Assembly: GCF_017573545.1 (NCBI RefSeq)
Contig: NZ_JAGEOK010000020.1
Span: 115,396 to 179,395 of the forward strand
DNA: 64,000 nt
Direction of reading: 5' to 3'
DNA from: Actinomadura nitritigenes
Lineage (GTDB): Bacteria; Actinomycetota; Actinomycetes; Streptosporangiales; Streptosporangiaceae
In this document: in pieces, positions 24,924 to 37,054 of the stretch
How positions within the stretch are numbered: position 1 is the stretch's first letter
Layout: each line of letters begins with the position of its first letter
Notes under the pieces: model-generated
What the model saw: only the letters and a program-made list of their open reading frames with translations
Database searches by the model: none
Told to the model about the DNA's origin: nothing
Made by a program: the position numbers and the translations under genes

Positions 24924-26124
24924 GAGTGACGTGACGCCGCCGCTCGCGGGGCTGCGGGTGGTCGAGCTGTCCAGCTTCGTCGCCTCGCCGCTCGGCGGGA
25001 TGACCCTCGCCCAGCTCGGCGCCGACGTGATCCGGGTCGACCAGATCGGCGGCGGCCCCGACATCGACCGGTGGCCGCTCGCCCCGTCCGGCCGCAGCCT
25101 GTACTGGGCCGGCCTCAACAAGGGCAAGCGGTCGCTGACCGCGGACCTGCGGTCGGCCGAAGGGCGCGCCCTCGTCGCGCGGCTGGCCGCCCGCGCCGGC
25201 GTGGTGCTGACGAACGCGCCGCCCCGCGACGGCCTCACCTACGAGGCGCTGCGCGAGGCGCGTCCCGACCTGATCCACGTCCAGCTCCTCGGGACGCGCG
25301 ACGGCGGCAACGCCGTGGACTACACGGTGAACGCCGCGGTCGGCCTCCCGTCGCTCACCGGGCCGTCCGCGAGCGCCGAGCCGTCCAACCACGTGCTGCC
25401 CGCCTGGGACGTCGCGTGCGGGCTGTACCTCGCGGTCGGGCTGCTGGCCGCCGAGCGCCACCGGCTGCGCACCGGCGAGGGGACGCGGCTGCGGGTCGCC
25501 CTGTCCGACGTCGCCCTCGCCACCGCCGGCAACCTCGGCATGCTCGCCGAGGCGCAGCTCGGGCAGGTCCGGCCGCGGCTCGGCAACCACCTGTTCGGCG
25601 ACTTCGGCCGCGACTTCGCCACCGCCGACGGGCGCGTCATGGTCGCCGTCCTCACCGCCCGCCACTGGCGCGACCTGGTCGCCGCCACCGGCCTCACCGA
25701 GGTCGCGGAGGCGCTGGAACGCGCGCTCGGCGCCGACTTCCGCACCGCGGGCGACCGCTACACCTACCGGGACGCGCTCGGCGGCGTCCTCGCGCCGTGG
25801 TTCGCGTCCCGGACCTGCGCCGAGGTCGAGGACGGCCTGAAGGGCGCCTCCGTGCTGCGCTCCCGGTACCGCGACTTCGCGGAGGTCGCCGCCGGCCTGC
25901 ACGACGAGCCGATCATGGGCGAGATCGACCAGCCGGGCATCGGCCGCCACCTCGCCCCCGCGTCCCCGCTGCGGCTGGGCGACGGCGTCCCCGTCCCGGC
26001 GCCCGCCCCGGAGCTGGGGCGGCACACCGGCGAGATCCTCCGCGACGTCCTGGGCGTCCCCGCCGACGAGGTGGAGGACCTGCGCGCCCGCGGCGTCGCC
26101 GGCGAGCCCCGCCCACCGCGCTGA
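24919..26124 (+). CDS. Family III CoA-transferase (CaiB/BaiF type)
   Basis: 401 residues from ATG 24919. Family marks: PPLAGLRVVELSSFVASPLGGMTLAQLGADVIRVD at the N-terminus with the usual GADV start, RSLYWAGLNKGKRSLTADLRS, then NHVLPAWDVACGLYLAVGLLAAERHR, in which the catalytic Asp (D in AWDV) sits. It moves CoA between a carboxylic acid and an acyl-CoA. No ribosome site precedes the ATG, so the mRNA may be leaderless or the operator palindrome covers it. It is followed 75 bases later by an MFS exporter. Substrate unknown; the FCD regulator suggests a small acid. Confidence 0.92.
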   Translation: MQSDVTPPLAGLRVVELSSFVASPLGGMTLAQLGADVIRVDQIGGGPDIDRWPLAPSGRSLYWAGLNKGKRSLTADLRSAEGRALVARLAARAGVVLTNAPPRDGLTYEALREARPDLIHVQLLGTRDGGNAVDYTVNAAVGLPSLTGPSASAEPSNHVLPAWDVACGLYLAVGLLAAERHRLRTGEGTRLRVALSDVALATAGNLGMLAEAQLGQVRPRLGNHLFGDFGRDFATADGRVMVAVLTARHWRDLVAATGLTEVAEALERALGADFRTAGDRYTYRDALGGVLAPWFASRTCAEVEDGLKGASVLRSRYRDFAEVAAGLHDEPIMGEIDQPGIGRHLAPASPLRLGDGVPVPAPAPELGRHTGEILRDVLGVPADEVEDLRARGVAGEPRPPR

Positions 26125-26199
26125 CGCGAGGATGACCTGCTTTGCGGCCCTTTCGGGTGGTTGTGCGATCGTTAGGGCGGCGAAGTAAGGGAGGGCATC

Positions 26200-27612
26200 G
26201 TGACGGCGCGGGGCGGACGAGGGCTGGTGCCGCTGCTGGCGTTCCTCGGCGTGATGGCGTACTCGCTGTCGATGGCGGTCGTGACGCCGGCGCTCGCGCT
26301 GATCCAGCAGGGCCTGCACACCACGGCGGCCGGCGCCGCCTGGGCGCTCACGTCGATGACGCTGTCGGCGGCCGTGGCGACGCCCGTGGTCGGCCGGCTC
26401 GGCGACCTGTACGGGCCGCGCCGCGTGCTGCTCGCGGTGCTGGTGATCGCCACCGTCGGCATGGTCGTCGCGGCGGCGGCGGGGTCGCTGCCGCTGATGC
26501 TGCTCGGCCGGATGCTGAGCGGGATCGGCGGCGGCGTGTTCCCGCTCGCCTACACGATCATCCGGGACGTCTTCCCGCCCGCCCGGACGGCGTCGGCGGT
26601 CGGCCTGATGTCGTCCATGCTGGGCCTCGGCGGCGCGGTGTCGTGGTGCCTGGCGGGCCCGATCATCGACCTGCTGGGCTGGCGCTGGCTGCTGTGGGTG
26701 CCGGTGGCCGGGCTCGTGCCGGGCGTCCTGCTCGCCTGGTGGATCGTTCCAGCATCCGAGCCCCGGGAGGCCGCCGGCGTCGACTGGTGGGGCGCCGCGC
26801 TGTTCGCCGGCTGGCTCGTCGCGGCGCTGACCGCGCTCACCGAGGGGATGGACTGGGGCTGGACGTCTCCGGGCGTCCTCGGCCTGCTCGGCCTCGCCGC
26901 GCTGCTGGCGGCGGCGTGGCTGCGGGTCGAGACCCGCGTCGCCGAGCCCCTGGTCGACCTGCGGCTGATGCGGGTCCGCGGGGTCTGGACGGCCAACGCC
27001 GCGTCCCTGCTGTCGGGGTACGCGCTGATGGCGGGCGGGCTGCTGTTCCCGCTGCTCGTCCAGCTGCCCGCGAGCACCGGGTACGGCTTCGGCGGGACGG
27101 CCACGCAGGCGGCCCTCCTGCAGCTGCCGGCCAGCATCGGGATGACGGCGGCGGGGATGACCGCCGGGCTCCTCGACCGCCGGATCGGGTCCCGCCTGGT
27201 CCTGCTCGGCGGGGCGGTGCTGACCGCCGCCGGCTACGCCTTCGTGGTGGTCCAGCACGCGGCGATGTGGCAGCTCTACGTCGGCGGGCTCGGCCGCGGC
27301 ATCGGCCTCGGGTTCGCCTACGCCGCCGTCGCGAACCTCGTCGTCGCGGCGGTCCCGGCGGGGGAGACGGGCGTCGCCACCGGCATCAACACCCTCATCC
27401 GCACCGTCGGCGCGTCCCTCGGCACGCAGGTCAGCGCCGTGATCGTGGCGGGCCTGCCCGGCGAGCGCGGCTTCTCGGCGGGGTTCGCGGTCAGCGCCGC
27501 CGTCATGGTCGCCGTGCTCCCGCTCGCCCTGCTCGTCCCGCGCCGCGGGCGCCGCTCGCGCGGCGGGGTCACGTCCCCCGGAAAGGAATGCCGGACCGCT
27601 CCCGTGTCGTGA
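26200..27612 (+). CDS. MFS transporter, DHA2 (14-helix) drug:H+ type
   Basis: 470 residues from GTG 26200, with aagggagg (26187-26194) before it. Motif A is seen as GRLGDLYGPRRVLL; motif C-like segment GGVFPLAYTIIRDVFP is followed by MSSMLGLGGAVSWCLAGPIIDLLGWRWLLWVPV. About 13-14 hydrophobic helices are visible. The C-terminus is basic. DHA2 proteins export drugs or metabolites with proton antiport. It probably belongs to the CoA-transferase transcript. Substrate unknown. Confidence 0.9.
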   Translation: MTARGGRGLVPLLAFLGVMAYSLSMAVVTPALALIQQGLHTTAAGAAWALTSMTLSAAVATPVVGRLGDLYGPRRVLLAVLVIATVGMVVAAAAGSLPLMLLGRMLSGIGGGVFPLAYTIIRDVFPPARTASAVGLMSSMLGLGGAVSWCLAGPIIDLLGWRWLLWVPVAGLVPGVLLAWWIVPASEPREAAGVDWWGAALFAGWLVAALTALTEGMDWGWTSPGVLGLLGLAALLAAAWLRVETRVAEPLVDLRLMRVRGVWTANAASLLSGYALMAGGLLFPLLVQLPASTGYGFGGTATQAALLQLPASIGMTAAGMTAGLLDRRIGSRLVLLGGAVLTAAGYAFVVVQHAAMWQLYVGGLGRGIGLGFAYAAVANLVVAAVPAGETGVATGINTLIRTVGASLGTQVSAVIVAGLPGERGFSAGFAVSAAVMVAVLPLALLVPRRGRRSRGGVTSPGKECRTAPVS

Positions 27613-27878
27613 TGCGGCGGCATGGACGCAGAGTGATGGATGCGGCTCGCGAGCCCCGGGGAACCGGCGCGTGCGGAAGAGACCTCCGCGCTTTTCCCGG
27701 AGGATTTCCCGCCCGCAGAGGAATCCGGGCGGAATCGCCGTCGAGTTCCCGCCGCCCGGCCGGGCGCGCGGACGAAACGGAACGGGACCCGGCGGTGCCG
27801 GGTCCCGTCTCGGCGGTGCGGTCGATCAGTACTTCCCGAGGGGGGACGGACCCCCGCGGTCCCGGCGGCCGGCCGGGA
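27613..27878. terminator. Bidirectional terminator region
   Basis: Between the convergent MFS and bldD genes a perfect 12-bp stem (27782-27793 with 27797-27808) encloses a 3-base loop. No T-run follows, as is usual for actinomycete terminators. It would serve both strands. Nothing else is recognisable in this stretch. Confidence 0.65.
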
Positions 27879-28373
27879 TCAGAACGACTCGACGGCGCGG
27901 CGCGCCTCCGGGTCGAGCACGCCCCAGGTGATGAGCTCCTCGGTCAGCTCGGTCGGGGACTTGTCATAGATGACCGCCAGGGAGCGCAGGTCTTCCTGGC
28001 GGATGGACAGGACCTTTCCGTTGTAGTCGCCCCGCTGGCTCTGGATCGTCGCGGCGTAACGGGCGAGAGGACCGGCCTTGTCCTTCGGAAGCTGCTGCAG
28101 CCGCTCAAGGTCGATGACGAGCTTGGGCGTGGGCCCGAGCGGGCTCGGCGCGGCTCCGCCGGGCAGCAACTCGGAGACCGGCACGCCGTAGAAATCGGCG
28201 AGCTCGGCCAGCTTCTGAACGGTGACGGCGCGGTCGCCCCGCTCGTACGAACCCACGACGACGGCCTTCCAGCGGCCGCGGGACTTCTCCTCCACACCGT
28301 GCAGCGACAGCCCCTGCTGGGTGCGGATGGCGCGCAGGCGCGCGCCGAGAGCCTTTGCGTATTCAGACGGCAT
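27879..28373 (-). CDS. bldD: Developmental master repressor BldD
   Basis: 164 residues. The N-terminal XRE-type helix-turn-helix (about 1-70: SEYAKALGARLRAIRTQQGL, WKAVVVGSYERGDRAVTVQKL) and the C-terminal domain (about 85-160) match BldD closely. The c-di-GMP signature RGD-x8-RQED is present (RGDYNGKVLSIRQED), so the protein should bind a tetrameric c-di-GMP cage that enables DNA binding. BldD holds back sporulation genes in Streptomyces. It is divergent from pyrR, as in Streptomyces, and a GTTAC-N5-GTGAC site in its upstream region hints at autoregulation. Confidence 0.97.
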   Translation of the reverse strand: MPSEYAKALGARLRAIRTQQGLSLHGVEEKSRGRWKAVVVGSYERGDRAVTVQKLAELADFYGVPVSELLPGGAAPSPLGPTPKLVIDLERLQQLPKDKAGPLARYAATIQSQRGDYNGKVLSIRQEDLRSLAVIYDKSPTELTEELITWGVLDPEARRAVESF

Positions 28374-28478
28374 TTGCGGCCCCCAGGCTCACTTTCGTCG
28401 TCGGTTGGACCCCGGCGGACGCCGGGGGGAGACAGATTCCCGGAGCCATTGGGGCCCAAGACCCTGTCCCCAGGGATG

Positions 28479-28493
28479 GTTACGGACAGTGAC
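28479..28493. promoter_or_regulatory. Candidate BldD box upstream of bldD
   Basis: GTTACGGACAGTGAC, 15 bases, has the outer TnAC-N5-GTnA halves of the BldD consensus but not its central C and G. It lies 106-120 bases upstream of the bldD start. BldD represses its own promoter in Streptomyces, so an autoregulatory site here is plausible. Confidence 0.45.
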
Positions 28494-28562
28494 GGTAAAA
28501 CGGTGAGGGCCCTAGGTCAAGCTGATTGGAAAAAAGCGGTCGAATCCGCAGGTCTCGATCCG

Positions 28563-28631
28563 GGCCGTCCGGATCCCCGCAACCCCTGGCGGGCAAGGGG
28601 GCGCGGGGTTGCGGCGGGCCGCCGGACGGCC
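28563..28631. other. Large double-armed inverted repeat between bldD and pyrR
   Basis: Outer arms GGCCGTCCGG (28563-28572) and CCGGACGGCC (28622-28631) are perfect, and inner arms CCGCAACCCC (28577-28586) with GGGGTTGCGG (28605-28614) are also perfect. They fold as one hairpin with an 18-base G-rich loop. It precedes the putative pyr promoter, so it is more likely the terminator of a transcript arriving from the bldD side or a DNA-level element than a pyr attenuator. The remaining parts of the 28374-28772 gap hold the divergent promoters. Confidence 0.6.
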
Positions 28632-28710
28632 TCCGAAACGGGCCGAGTGTGACCCCTCTCACCAGGCAAGACGCGGAAGGGCCGGGTGCGGAGCAGCCGC
28701 GCCCGGCTGC

Positions 28711-28770
28711 TACCGTGTCGGGGACAAGACGTCCTTTAAGACCCGTCCCGTGAGGCGGGAAAGGAGGTTT
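28711..28770 (+). promoter_or_regulatory. pyr promoter -10 and PyrR-binding hairpin
   Basis: A TACCGT -10-like hexamer at 28711-28716 precedes a hairpin whose base TCCTTT (28732-28737) pairs with AAAGGA (28760-28765). The inner part reads CGTCCCGTGAGGCGGGAAAGG, matching the conserved PyrR loop pattern GTCC-G-GAGGC--AAGG seen in Bacillus leaders. Its 3' arm is part of the AAGGAGG ribosome site of pyrR. In mycobacteria PyrR blocks its own translation this way, so uridine nucleotides should repress the operon here by the same route. Confidence 0.75.
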
Positions 28771-28772
28771 CG

Positions 28773-29396
28773 GTGGTGAATGCTGCCTCCAGGCCGGAAC
28801 GGCCTGCGGGGGCGCGCCCGGACACGGACCCCCGGCCCAAGGCCGTTCTGGAGGGTCCCGACATCAGACGGGCGCTGACCCGGATCGCGCACGAGATCCT
28901 CGAACGCACCAAGGGCGGGCACGACGTCCTGCTCCTCGGCATCCAGACGCGCGGCGTGACGCTCGCCGAGCGGCTCGCCGGCCTGCTGCACGACGTCGAG
29001 GGCCGGCCGGTGCCGTGGGGGTCCCTCGACGTCACCATGTACCGCGACGACCTGCGCATGCGTCCCGCCCGCGCGCTCGGCCGCACCGAGCTGCCGTCCG
29101 ACGGGATCGACGACCGCGTCGTCGTGCTGGTCGACGACGTGCTGTTCTCCGGCCGGACGGTCCGCGCCGCGCTCGACGCGCTCAACGACCTCGGGCGGCC
29201 GCGCGCCGTCCAGCTCGCCGTCCTGGTGGACCGCGGGCACCGGGAACTGCCCATCCGCGCCGACTACGTGGGCAAGAACCTGCCCACCTCGATGCGCGAG
29301 AACGTCCGGGTGCTGCTGGCCGAGAACGACGGCCGCGACGCCGTCCTGCTCGGCCCCGCGGCAGGGGCGCCCGTCCCCGCGGAGGGAGCCAAGTGA
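28773..29396 (+). CDS. pyrR: PyrR bifunctional regulator / uracil phosphoribosyltransferase
   Basis: 207 residues. Type I PRTase fold with the PRPP loop VVVLVDDVLFSGRTVRAALDAL (about 114-135), the RNA-binding basic surface RDDLRMRPARALGRT and LAVLVDRGHRELPIRADYVGKNLPTS. It binds the pyr mRNA leader when UMP is high and shows uracil phosphoribosyltransferase activity. GTG codons at 28773 and 28776 are both possible; the second has a better distance (8 bases) to AAGGAGG. First gene of the pyr operon, overlapping pyrB by 4 bases. Confidence 0.96.
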   Translation: MVNAASRPERPAGARPDTDPRPKAVLEGPDIRRALTRIAHEILERTKGGHDVLLLGIQTRGVTLAERLAGLLHDVEGRPVPWGSLDVTMYRDDLRMRPARALGRTELPSDGIDDRVVVLVDDVLFSGRTVRAALDALNDLGRPRAVQLAVLVDRGHRELPIRADYVGKNLPTSMRENVRVLLAENDGRDAVLLGPAAGAPVPAEGAK

Positions 29397-30334
29397 AACG
29401 CCATCTGATCTCGGCGGCCGACCTCACCCGCGACGACGCGCTGCTGGTGCTGGACACGGCCGAGGAACTGGCCCAGATCGCGAGCCGCGCCGTCAAGAAG
29501 CTGCCGACGCTGCGCGGCCGGACGGTCGTCAACCTGTTCTTCGAGGACTCCACCCGCACCCGGATCTCGTTCGAGGCGGCCGCCAAGCGGCTGTCGGCCG
29601 ACGTGATCAACTTCTCCGCGAAGGGGTCCAGCGTGTCCAAGGGCGAGAGCCTGAAGGACACCGCGCTCACCCTGGAGGCGATGGGCGCCGACGGCGTCGT
29701 CATCCGGCACAGCGCCTCGGGCGCCCCGCACCGGCTCGCGGGATGGGTGCAGGGCAGCGTCGTCAACGCCGGCGACGGCACCCACGAGCACCCGACGCAG
29801 GCGCTGCTGGACGCGTTCACGATGCGCAAGCGGCTCGGCGAGCTGGAGGGCCGCCGCGTCACCATCGTCGGCGACGTCCTGCACAGCCGGGTGGCACGAT
29901 CCAACGTGCTGCTGCTGAACACCCTCGGCGCCGACGTCACCGTCGTCGCGCCGCCGACGCTGCTCCCGGTCGCGATCGACACCTGGCCGTGCTCGGTCTC
30001 CTACGACCTGGACGGCGTGCTCCCCAAGAGCGACGTCATCATGATGCTGCGCGTCCAGCAGGAGCGGATGAACGCCGCCTACTTCCCGACGGTGCGCGAG
30101 TACAGCCGCCGCTACGGCCTCGACGCCGAGCGCATGGCGGCGCTGCCCGACCACGCCATCGTCATGCACCCCGGCCCGATGAACCGCGGCGTCGAGATCG
30201 CCGCGGAGGTCGCCGACTCCGTCCGTTCCACGATCGTCGAGCAGGTCGCCAACGGCGTCAGCGCCCGCATGGCGGTGCTGTACCTGCTGCTCGGAGGCTC
30301 CGAGCCCGCCATCGGCCAGGAGGTCTCCCAGTGA
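29393..30334 (+). CDS. pyrB: Aspartate carbamoyltransferase catalytic subunit
   Basis: 313 residues from GTG 29393. It joins carbamoyl phosphate and aspartate. Motifs: FFEDSTRTRISFE (carbamoyl phosphate site STRT), SSVSKGESLKDT, HPTQALLDAFT, DVLHSRVARSN, and MHPGPMNRGVEI. No regulatory pyrI is present, as in other actinobacteria. Its start overlaps the pyrR stop and its stop overlaps the pyrC start (both gtga), giving tight coupling. Confidence 0.97.
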   Translation: MKRHLISAADLTRDDALLVLDTAEELAQIASRAVKKLPTLRGRTVVNLFFEDSTRTRISFEAAAKRLSADVINFSAKGSSVSKGESLKDTALTLEAMGADGVVIRHSASGAPHRLAGWVQGSVVNAGDGTHEHPTQALLDAFTMRKRLGELEGRRVTIVGDVLHSRVARSNVLLLNTLGADVTVVAPPTLLPVAIDTWPCSVSYDLDGVLPKSDVIMMLRVQQERMNAAYFPTVREYSRRYGLDAERMAALPDHAIVMHPGPMNRGVEIAAEVADSVRSTIVEQVANGVSARMAVLYLLLGGSEPAIGQEVSQ

Positions 30335-31617
30335 GCACGTACATCATCAAGGGCGCCCGCGTCCTCGGCGGCGAGCCGGCCGACGTCCTGGTCCGCGACG
30401 GCGTCATCGCCGAGGTCGGGACCGGCCTGGACGGGTCCGGCGCGCAGGTCGTCGACGCGGCGGGCCTCGTCGCGCTGCCCGGCCTGGTCGACCTGCACAC
30501 CCACCTGCGCGAGCCCGGCCGCGAGGACGCCGAGACCGTCGAGTCCGGCACGAAGGCGGCGGCGATGGGCGGCTACACGGCCGTCCACGCGATGGCCAAC
30601 ACCGACCCGGTCGCCGACACCGCCGGCGTCGTCGAGCAGGTGTGGCGGCTCGGCCGCGAGGCCGGGTACTGCGACGTCCAGCCCGTCGGGGCGGTGACGC
30701 GCGGGATCGCCGGCGAGAAGCTCGCCGAGCTCGGCGCGATGGCCGACTCCGCCGCGCGGGTCCGGGTGTTCTCCGACGACGGGCACTGCGTGTCCGACGC
30801 GGTGATCATGCGGCGCGCGCTGGAGTACGTGAAGGCGTTCGACGGCGTCGTCGCCCAGCACGCCCAGGAGCCCCGGCTCACCGAGGGCGCGCAGATGAAC
30901 GAGGGCGAGATGTCGGCGGCGCTCGGGCTGCGCGGCTGGCCCGCCGTCGCCGAGGAGGCGATCATCGCCCGGGACGTGCTGCTCGCCCAGCACGTCGGGT
31001 CGCGGCTGCACGTCTGCCACGTCTCCACCGCCGGCTCGGTGGAGATCATCCGGTGGGCGAAGAGCAAGGGCTGCCCGGTGACCGCCGAGGTCACGCCGCA
31101 CCACCTGCTGCTGAACGACGCCAAGGCCGGCACCTACGACCCGATCTTCAAGGTCAACCCGCCGCTGCGCACCGCCGACGACGTCACCGCGCTGCGGCAC
31201 GCGCTCGCCGACGGCACCATCGACTGCGTCGCCACCGACCACGCCCCCCACCCGGTCGAGGCCAAGGAGACCGAGTGGGCGGTCGCCGCGATGGGCATGA
31301 TCGGGCTGGAGACGGCGCTGCCGGTCGTCCAGGAGGCGATGGTCGAGACCGGCCTGCTGGACTGGGCCGGGGTCGCCGACCGGATGTCGTACCGTCCCGC
31401 GAAGATCGGCCGCCTGTCCGGACAGGGCCGTCCGCTGGAGGCGGGGTCGCCCGCCAACATCACGCTGTACGACCCGTCGCCGCGCCGCGCCGTCGACCCG
31501 TCGGCGATGACCTCCAAGAGCCGCAACACCCCGTTCGCGGGGCTGGAACTGCCCGGCCGGGTCGTCGCGACGTTCCTGCGCGGCGAGCCGACCGTCCTGG
31601 AAGGGAAGCTTCAGTGA
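30331..31617 (+). CDS. pyrC: Dihydroorotase
   Basis: 428 residues from GTG 30331, class I length. Zn-site motif LVDLHTHLREPG, later His residues in HAQE, LHVCHVST, TPHHLLL, and the catalytic DHAPH motif (VATDHAPHPVEAKE). It cyclises carbamoyl-aspartate. Continuous coupling with pyrB and carA by 4-base overlaps. No extra membrane-protein gene stands between pyrC and carA, unlike in M. tuberculosis. Confidence 0.97.
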   Translation: MSTYIIKGARVLGGEPADVLVRDGVIAEVGTGLDGSGAQVVDAAGLVALPGLVDLHTHLREPGREDAETVESGTKAAAMGGYTAVHAMANTDPVADTAGVVEQVWRLGREAGYCDVQPVGAVTRGIAGEKLAELGAMADSAARVRVFSDDGHCVSDAVIMRRALEYVKAFDGVVAQHAQEPRLTEGAQMNEGEMSAALGLRGWPAVAEEAIIARDVLLAQHVGSRLHVCHVSTAGSVEIIRWAKSKGCPVTAEVTPHHLLLNDAKAGTYDPIFKVNPPLRTADDVTALRHALADGTIDCVATDHAPHPVEAKETEWAVAAMGMIGLETALPVVQEAMVETGLLDWAGVADRMSYRPAKIGRLSGQGRPLEAGSPANITLYDPSPRRAVDPSAMTSKSRNTPFAGLELPGRVVATFLRGEPTVLEGKLQ

Positions 31618-32731
31618 CCCCTGCACTGCTCGTTCTGGAAGACGGCAGGGTCTTCCGCGGGACCGCCTACGGCGCCACGGGCGAGACCTTCGGCGAGATG
31701 GTCTTCAACACCGGCATGACCGGCTACCAGGAGACGCTCACCGACCCCTCCTACGCCCGCCAGATCGTCGCGATGACGTCCCCCCACATCGGCAACACCG
31801 GCGTCAACGCCGAGGACCCGGAGTCGGCGCGGATCCAGGTCGCCGGGTACGTGGTGCGCGAGCCCGCGCGCGTGGCGTCCAACTGGCGCGCGACCGGCTC
31901 GCTCGGGTCGCTGCTGCGCGAGCAGGGGATCGTGGGCATCGCGATCCCCGGCACCCGCGCGCTGACGCGGCACCTGCGCGACCGGGGCGCGATGCGCGCC
32001 GGCGTCTTCAGCGGCCCGGACGCCCTCGCCCCCGGCGAGGACGCGCTGCTGGAGCGCGTCCGGACGAGCCCGTCGATGGAGGGCGCCGACCTTGCGCGGG
32101 ACGTTTCGGCCGCCGAGCCCTACGTCGTCGCGGCGCAAGGCGAGAAGCGTTTCACCGTCGCCGCCGTCGACCTCGGCATCAAGGCGATGACCCCCTACCG
32201 GATGTCCGAGCGGGGCTGCGAGGTGCACGTGCTGCCCGCGGCCAGCACCGCCGAGGACATCCTCGCGCTGAACCCCGACGGGGTGTTCTTCTCCAACGGC
32301 CCCGGCGACCCCGCCGCCGCCGGCTACGCCGTCGACGCGCTGCGCGGCGTCCTGGACGCGGGCAAGCCGTTCTTCGGCATCTGCTTCGGCAACCAGATCT
32401 TCGGCCGCGCGCTCGGCCTCGGCACCTACAAGCTGCGGTTCGGGCACCGGGGCATCAACCAGCCCGTCCAGGACCGGACGACCGGGAAGGTCGACGTGTC
32501 GGCGCACAACCACGGGTTCGCCGTGGACGCGCCCACCGACGGCCCGTTCGACACCCCCTACGGGCGCGCCGAGGTCAGCCACGTGAACCTCAACGACGGC
32601 TGCGTCGAGGGGCTGCGGCTGCTGGACCGCCCCGCGTTCTCCGTCCAATACCACCCGGAGGCCGCGGCGGGCCCGCACGACGCGTCCGGGCTCTTCGACC
32701 GTTTCTGCGACCTGATGGAGGCGTCGAAGTA

Positions 32732-32732
<1 letters not shown>
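31614..32732 (+). CDS. carA: Carbamoyl-phosphate synthase small subunit
   Basis: 372 residues from GTG 31614. The N-terminal domain has LVLEDGRVFRG and GEMVFNTGMTGYQETLTDPSY; the C-terminal class I glutamine amidotransferase has the nucleophile Cys in FFGICFGNQIFGRALG and the His/Glu pair in FSVQYHPEAAAGP. It supplies ammonia from glutamine to CarB for both pyrimidine and arginine synthesis. Stop and carB start overlap by one base (taatg). Confidence 0.97.
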
Positions 32733-36100
<3,368 letters not shown>

Positions 36101-36166
36101 CAGCCGCCGCGCGGGCGGGGCCGACGCCCCGCCCGCGCGGCGAACGCGACGAGGAGAGGGAGACGG

Positions 36167-37054
36167 GTGTCCGACACGCCGGTGCAGACGTCGGCGACGG
36201 TCCTCACGGTCCGCCAGGTGCAGGACTACCACGCGATGACGCTGGTGGCGCCCGCCATCGCCGAGCGGTTCCGGCCCGGCCAGTTCGTGGCCGTCGCCGT
36301 CGGCGGCGAGCACACCGCCCGGCTGGTCCGCCGCTGCTTCGGCGTCCACCAGGTCCAGTCCGACTACGGCGGCACCGTCGAGGTCGTGTTCGCCGACACC
36401 GAGCCCGGCACCGGCTGGCTCGCCGGCCGCCGCTCCCGCGACCAGCTCGACCTGCTCGGCCCCCTCGGCCGCCCGTTCCGGCTGCCCCGCGACCCCGTCA
36501 GCTGCCTGCTGGCCGCCGGCGGCCCCGGCGGCGCCTCGGTGTTCGCGCTCGCCGACACGCTGCTGCGCCGCGGCTGCCAGGTCCACTTCGTGCTCGCCGG
36601 CCCGACCGCCCGGCAGGTGTTCGGGTCCCGGATGGCGCAGCGCATCGGCGACTCCGCCACCGTCGTCACCGAGGACGGCTCGCTCGGCGAGAAGGGCACG
36701 ATGCGGGACGTCCTGCCCCGCGTCGTCCAGGAGACCGGCGCCGACGTCGTCTACGCGTGCGGGCCGACGGGGCTGCTGCGCTCCGTCACCCAGATCGCCG
36801 GCGAGTTCGGGCTGCCCTCCCAGGTGTCGGTCGAGGAGTTCCTCCAGCGCACCGGCGCCTGCGGCATCGGCGTCTGCATGACCTGCATGCTGCCCGTCCA
36901 CGGCGAGGACGGCGTCACCCGCATGGTCCGCGCCTGCGCCGACGGGCCCGTCCTGCGCGGCGACCGCGTCCGCTGGGGCGACCTCGGCACCATCCCGTTC
37001 GACGCGCTCGGCGCCCCGCGCGTCCTCAGCGTCACGGAAGGAGGCTCCAAGTGA
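36167..37054 (+). CDS. pyrK: Dihydroorotate dehydrogenase electron-transfer subunit PyrK
   Basis: 295 residues from GTG 36167 with gaggagaggga upstream. FAD-binding domain with RRCFGVHQV, NAD-binding LLAAGGPGGASVFALADTLL, and a C-terminal [2Fe-2S] cluster with four Cys (ACGIGVCMTC, then RACADGPVL). With PyrD it makes the class 1B, NAD-linked enzyme. GTG of pyrD overlaps its stop. The 66-base gap after carB is the only gap in the run of pyr genes. Confidence 0.95.
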   Translation: MSDTPVQTSATVLTVRQVQDYHAMTLVAPAIAERFRPGQFVAVAVGGEHTARLVRRCFGVHQVQSDYGGTVEVVFADTEPGTGWLAGRRSRDQLDLLGPLGRPFRLPRDPVSCLLAAGGPGGASVFALADTLLRRGCQVHFVLAGPTARQVFGSRMAQRIGDSATVVTEDGSLGEKGTMRDVLPRVVQETGADVVYACGPTGLLRSVTQIAGEFGLPSQVSVEEFLQRTGACGIGVCMTCMLPVHGEDGVTRMVRACADGPVLRGDRVRWGDLGTIPFDALGAPRVLSVTEGGSK

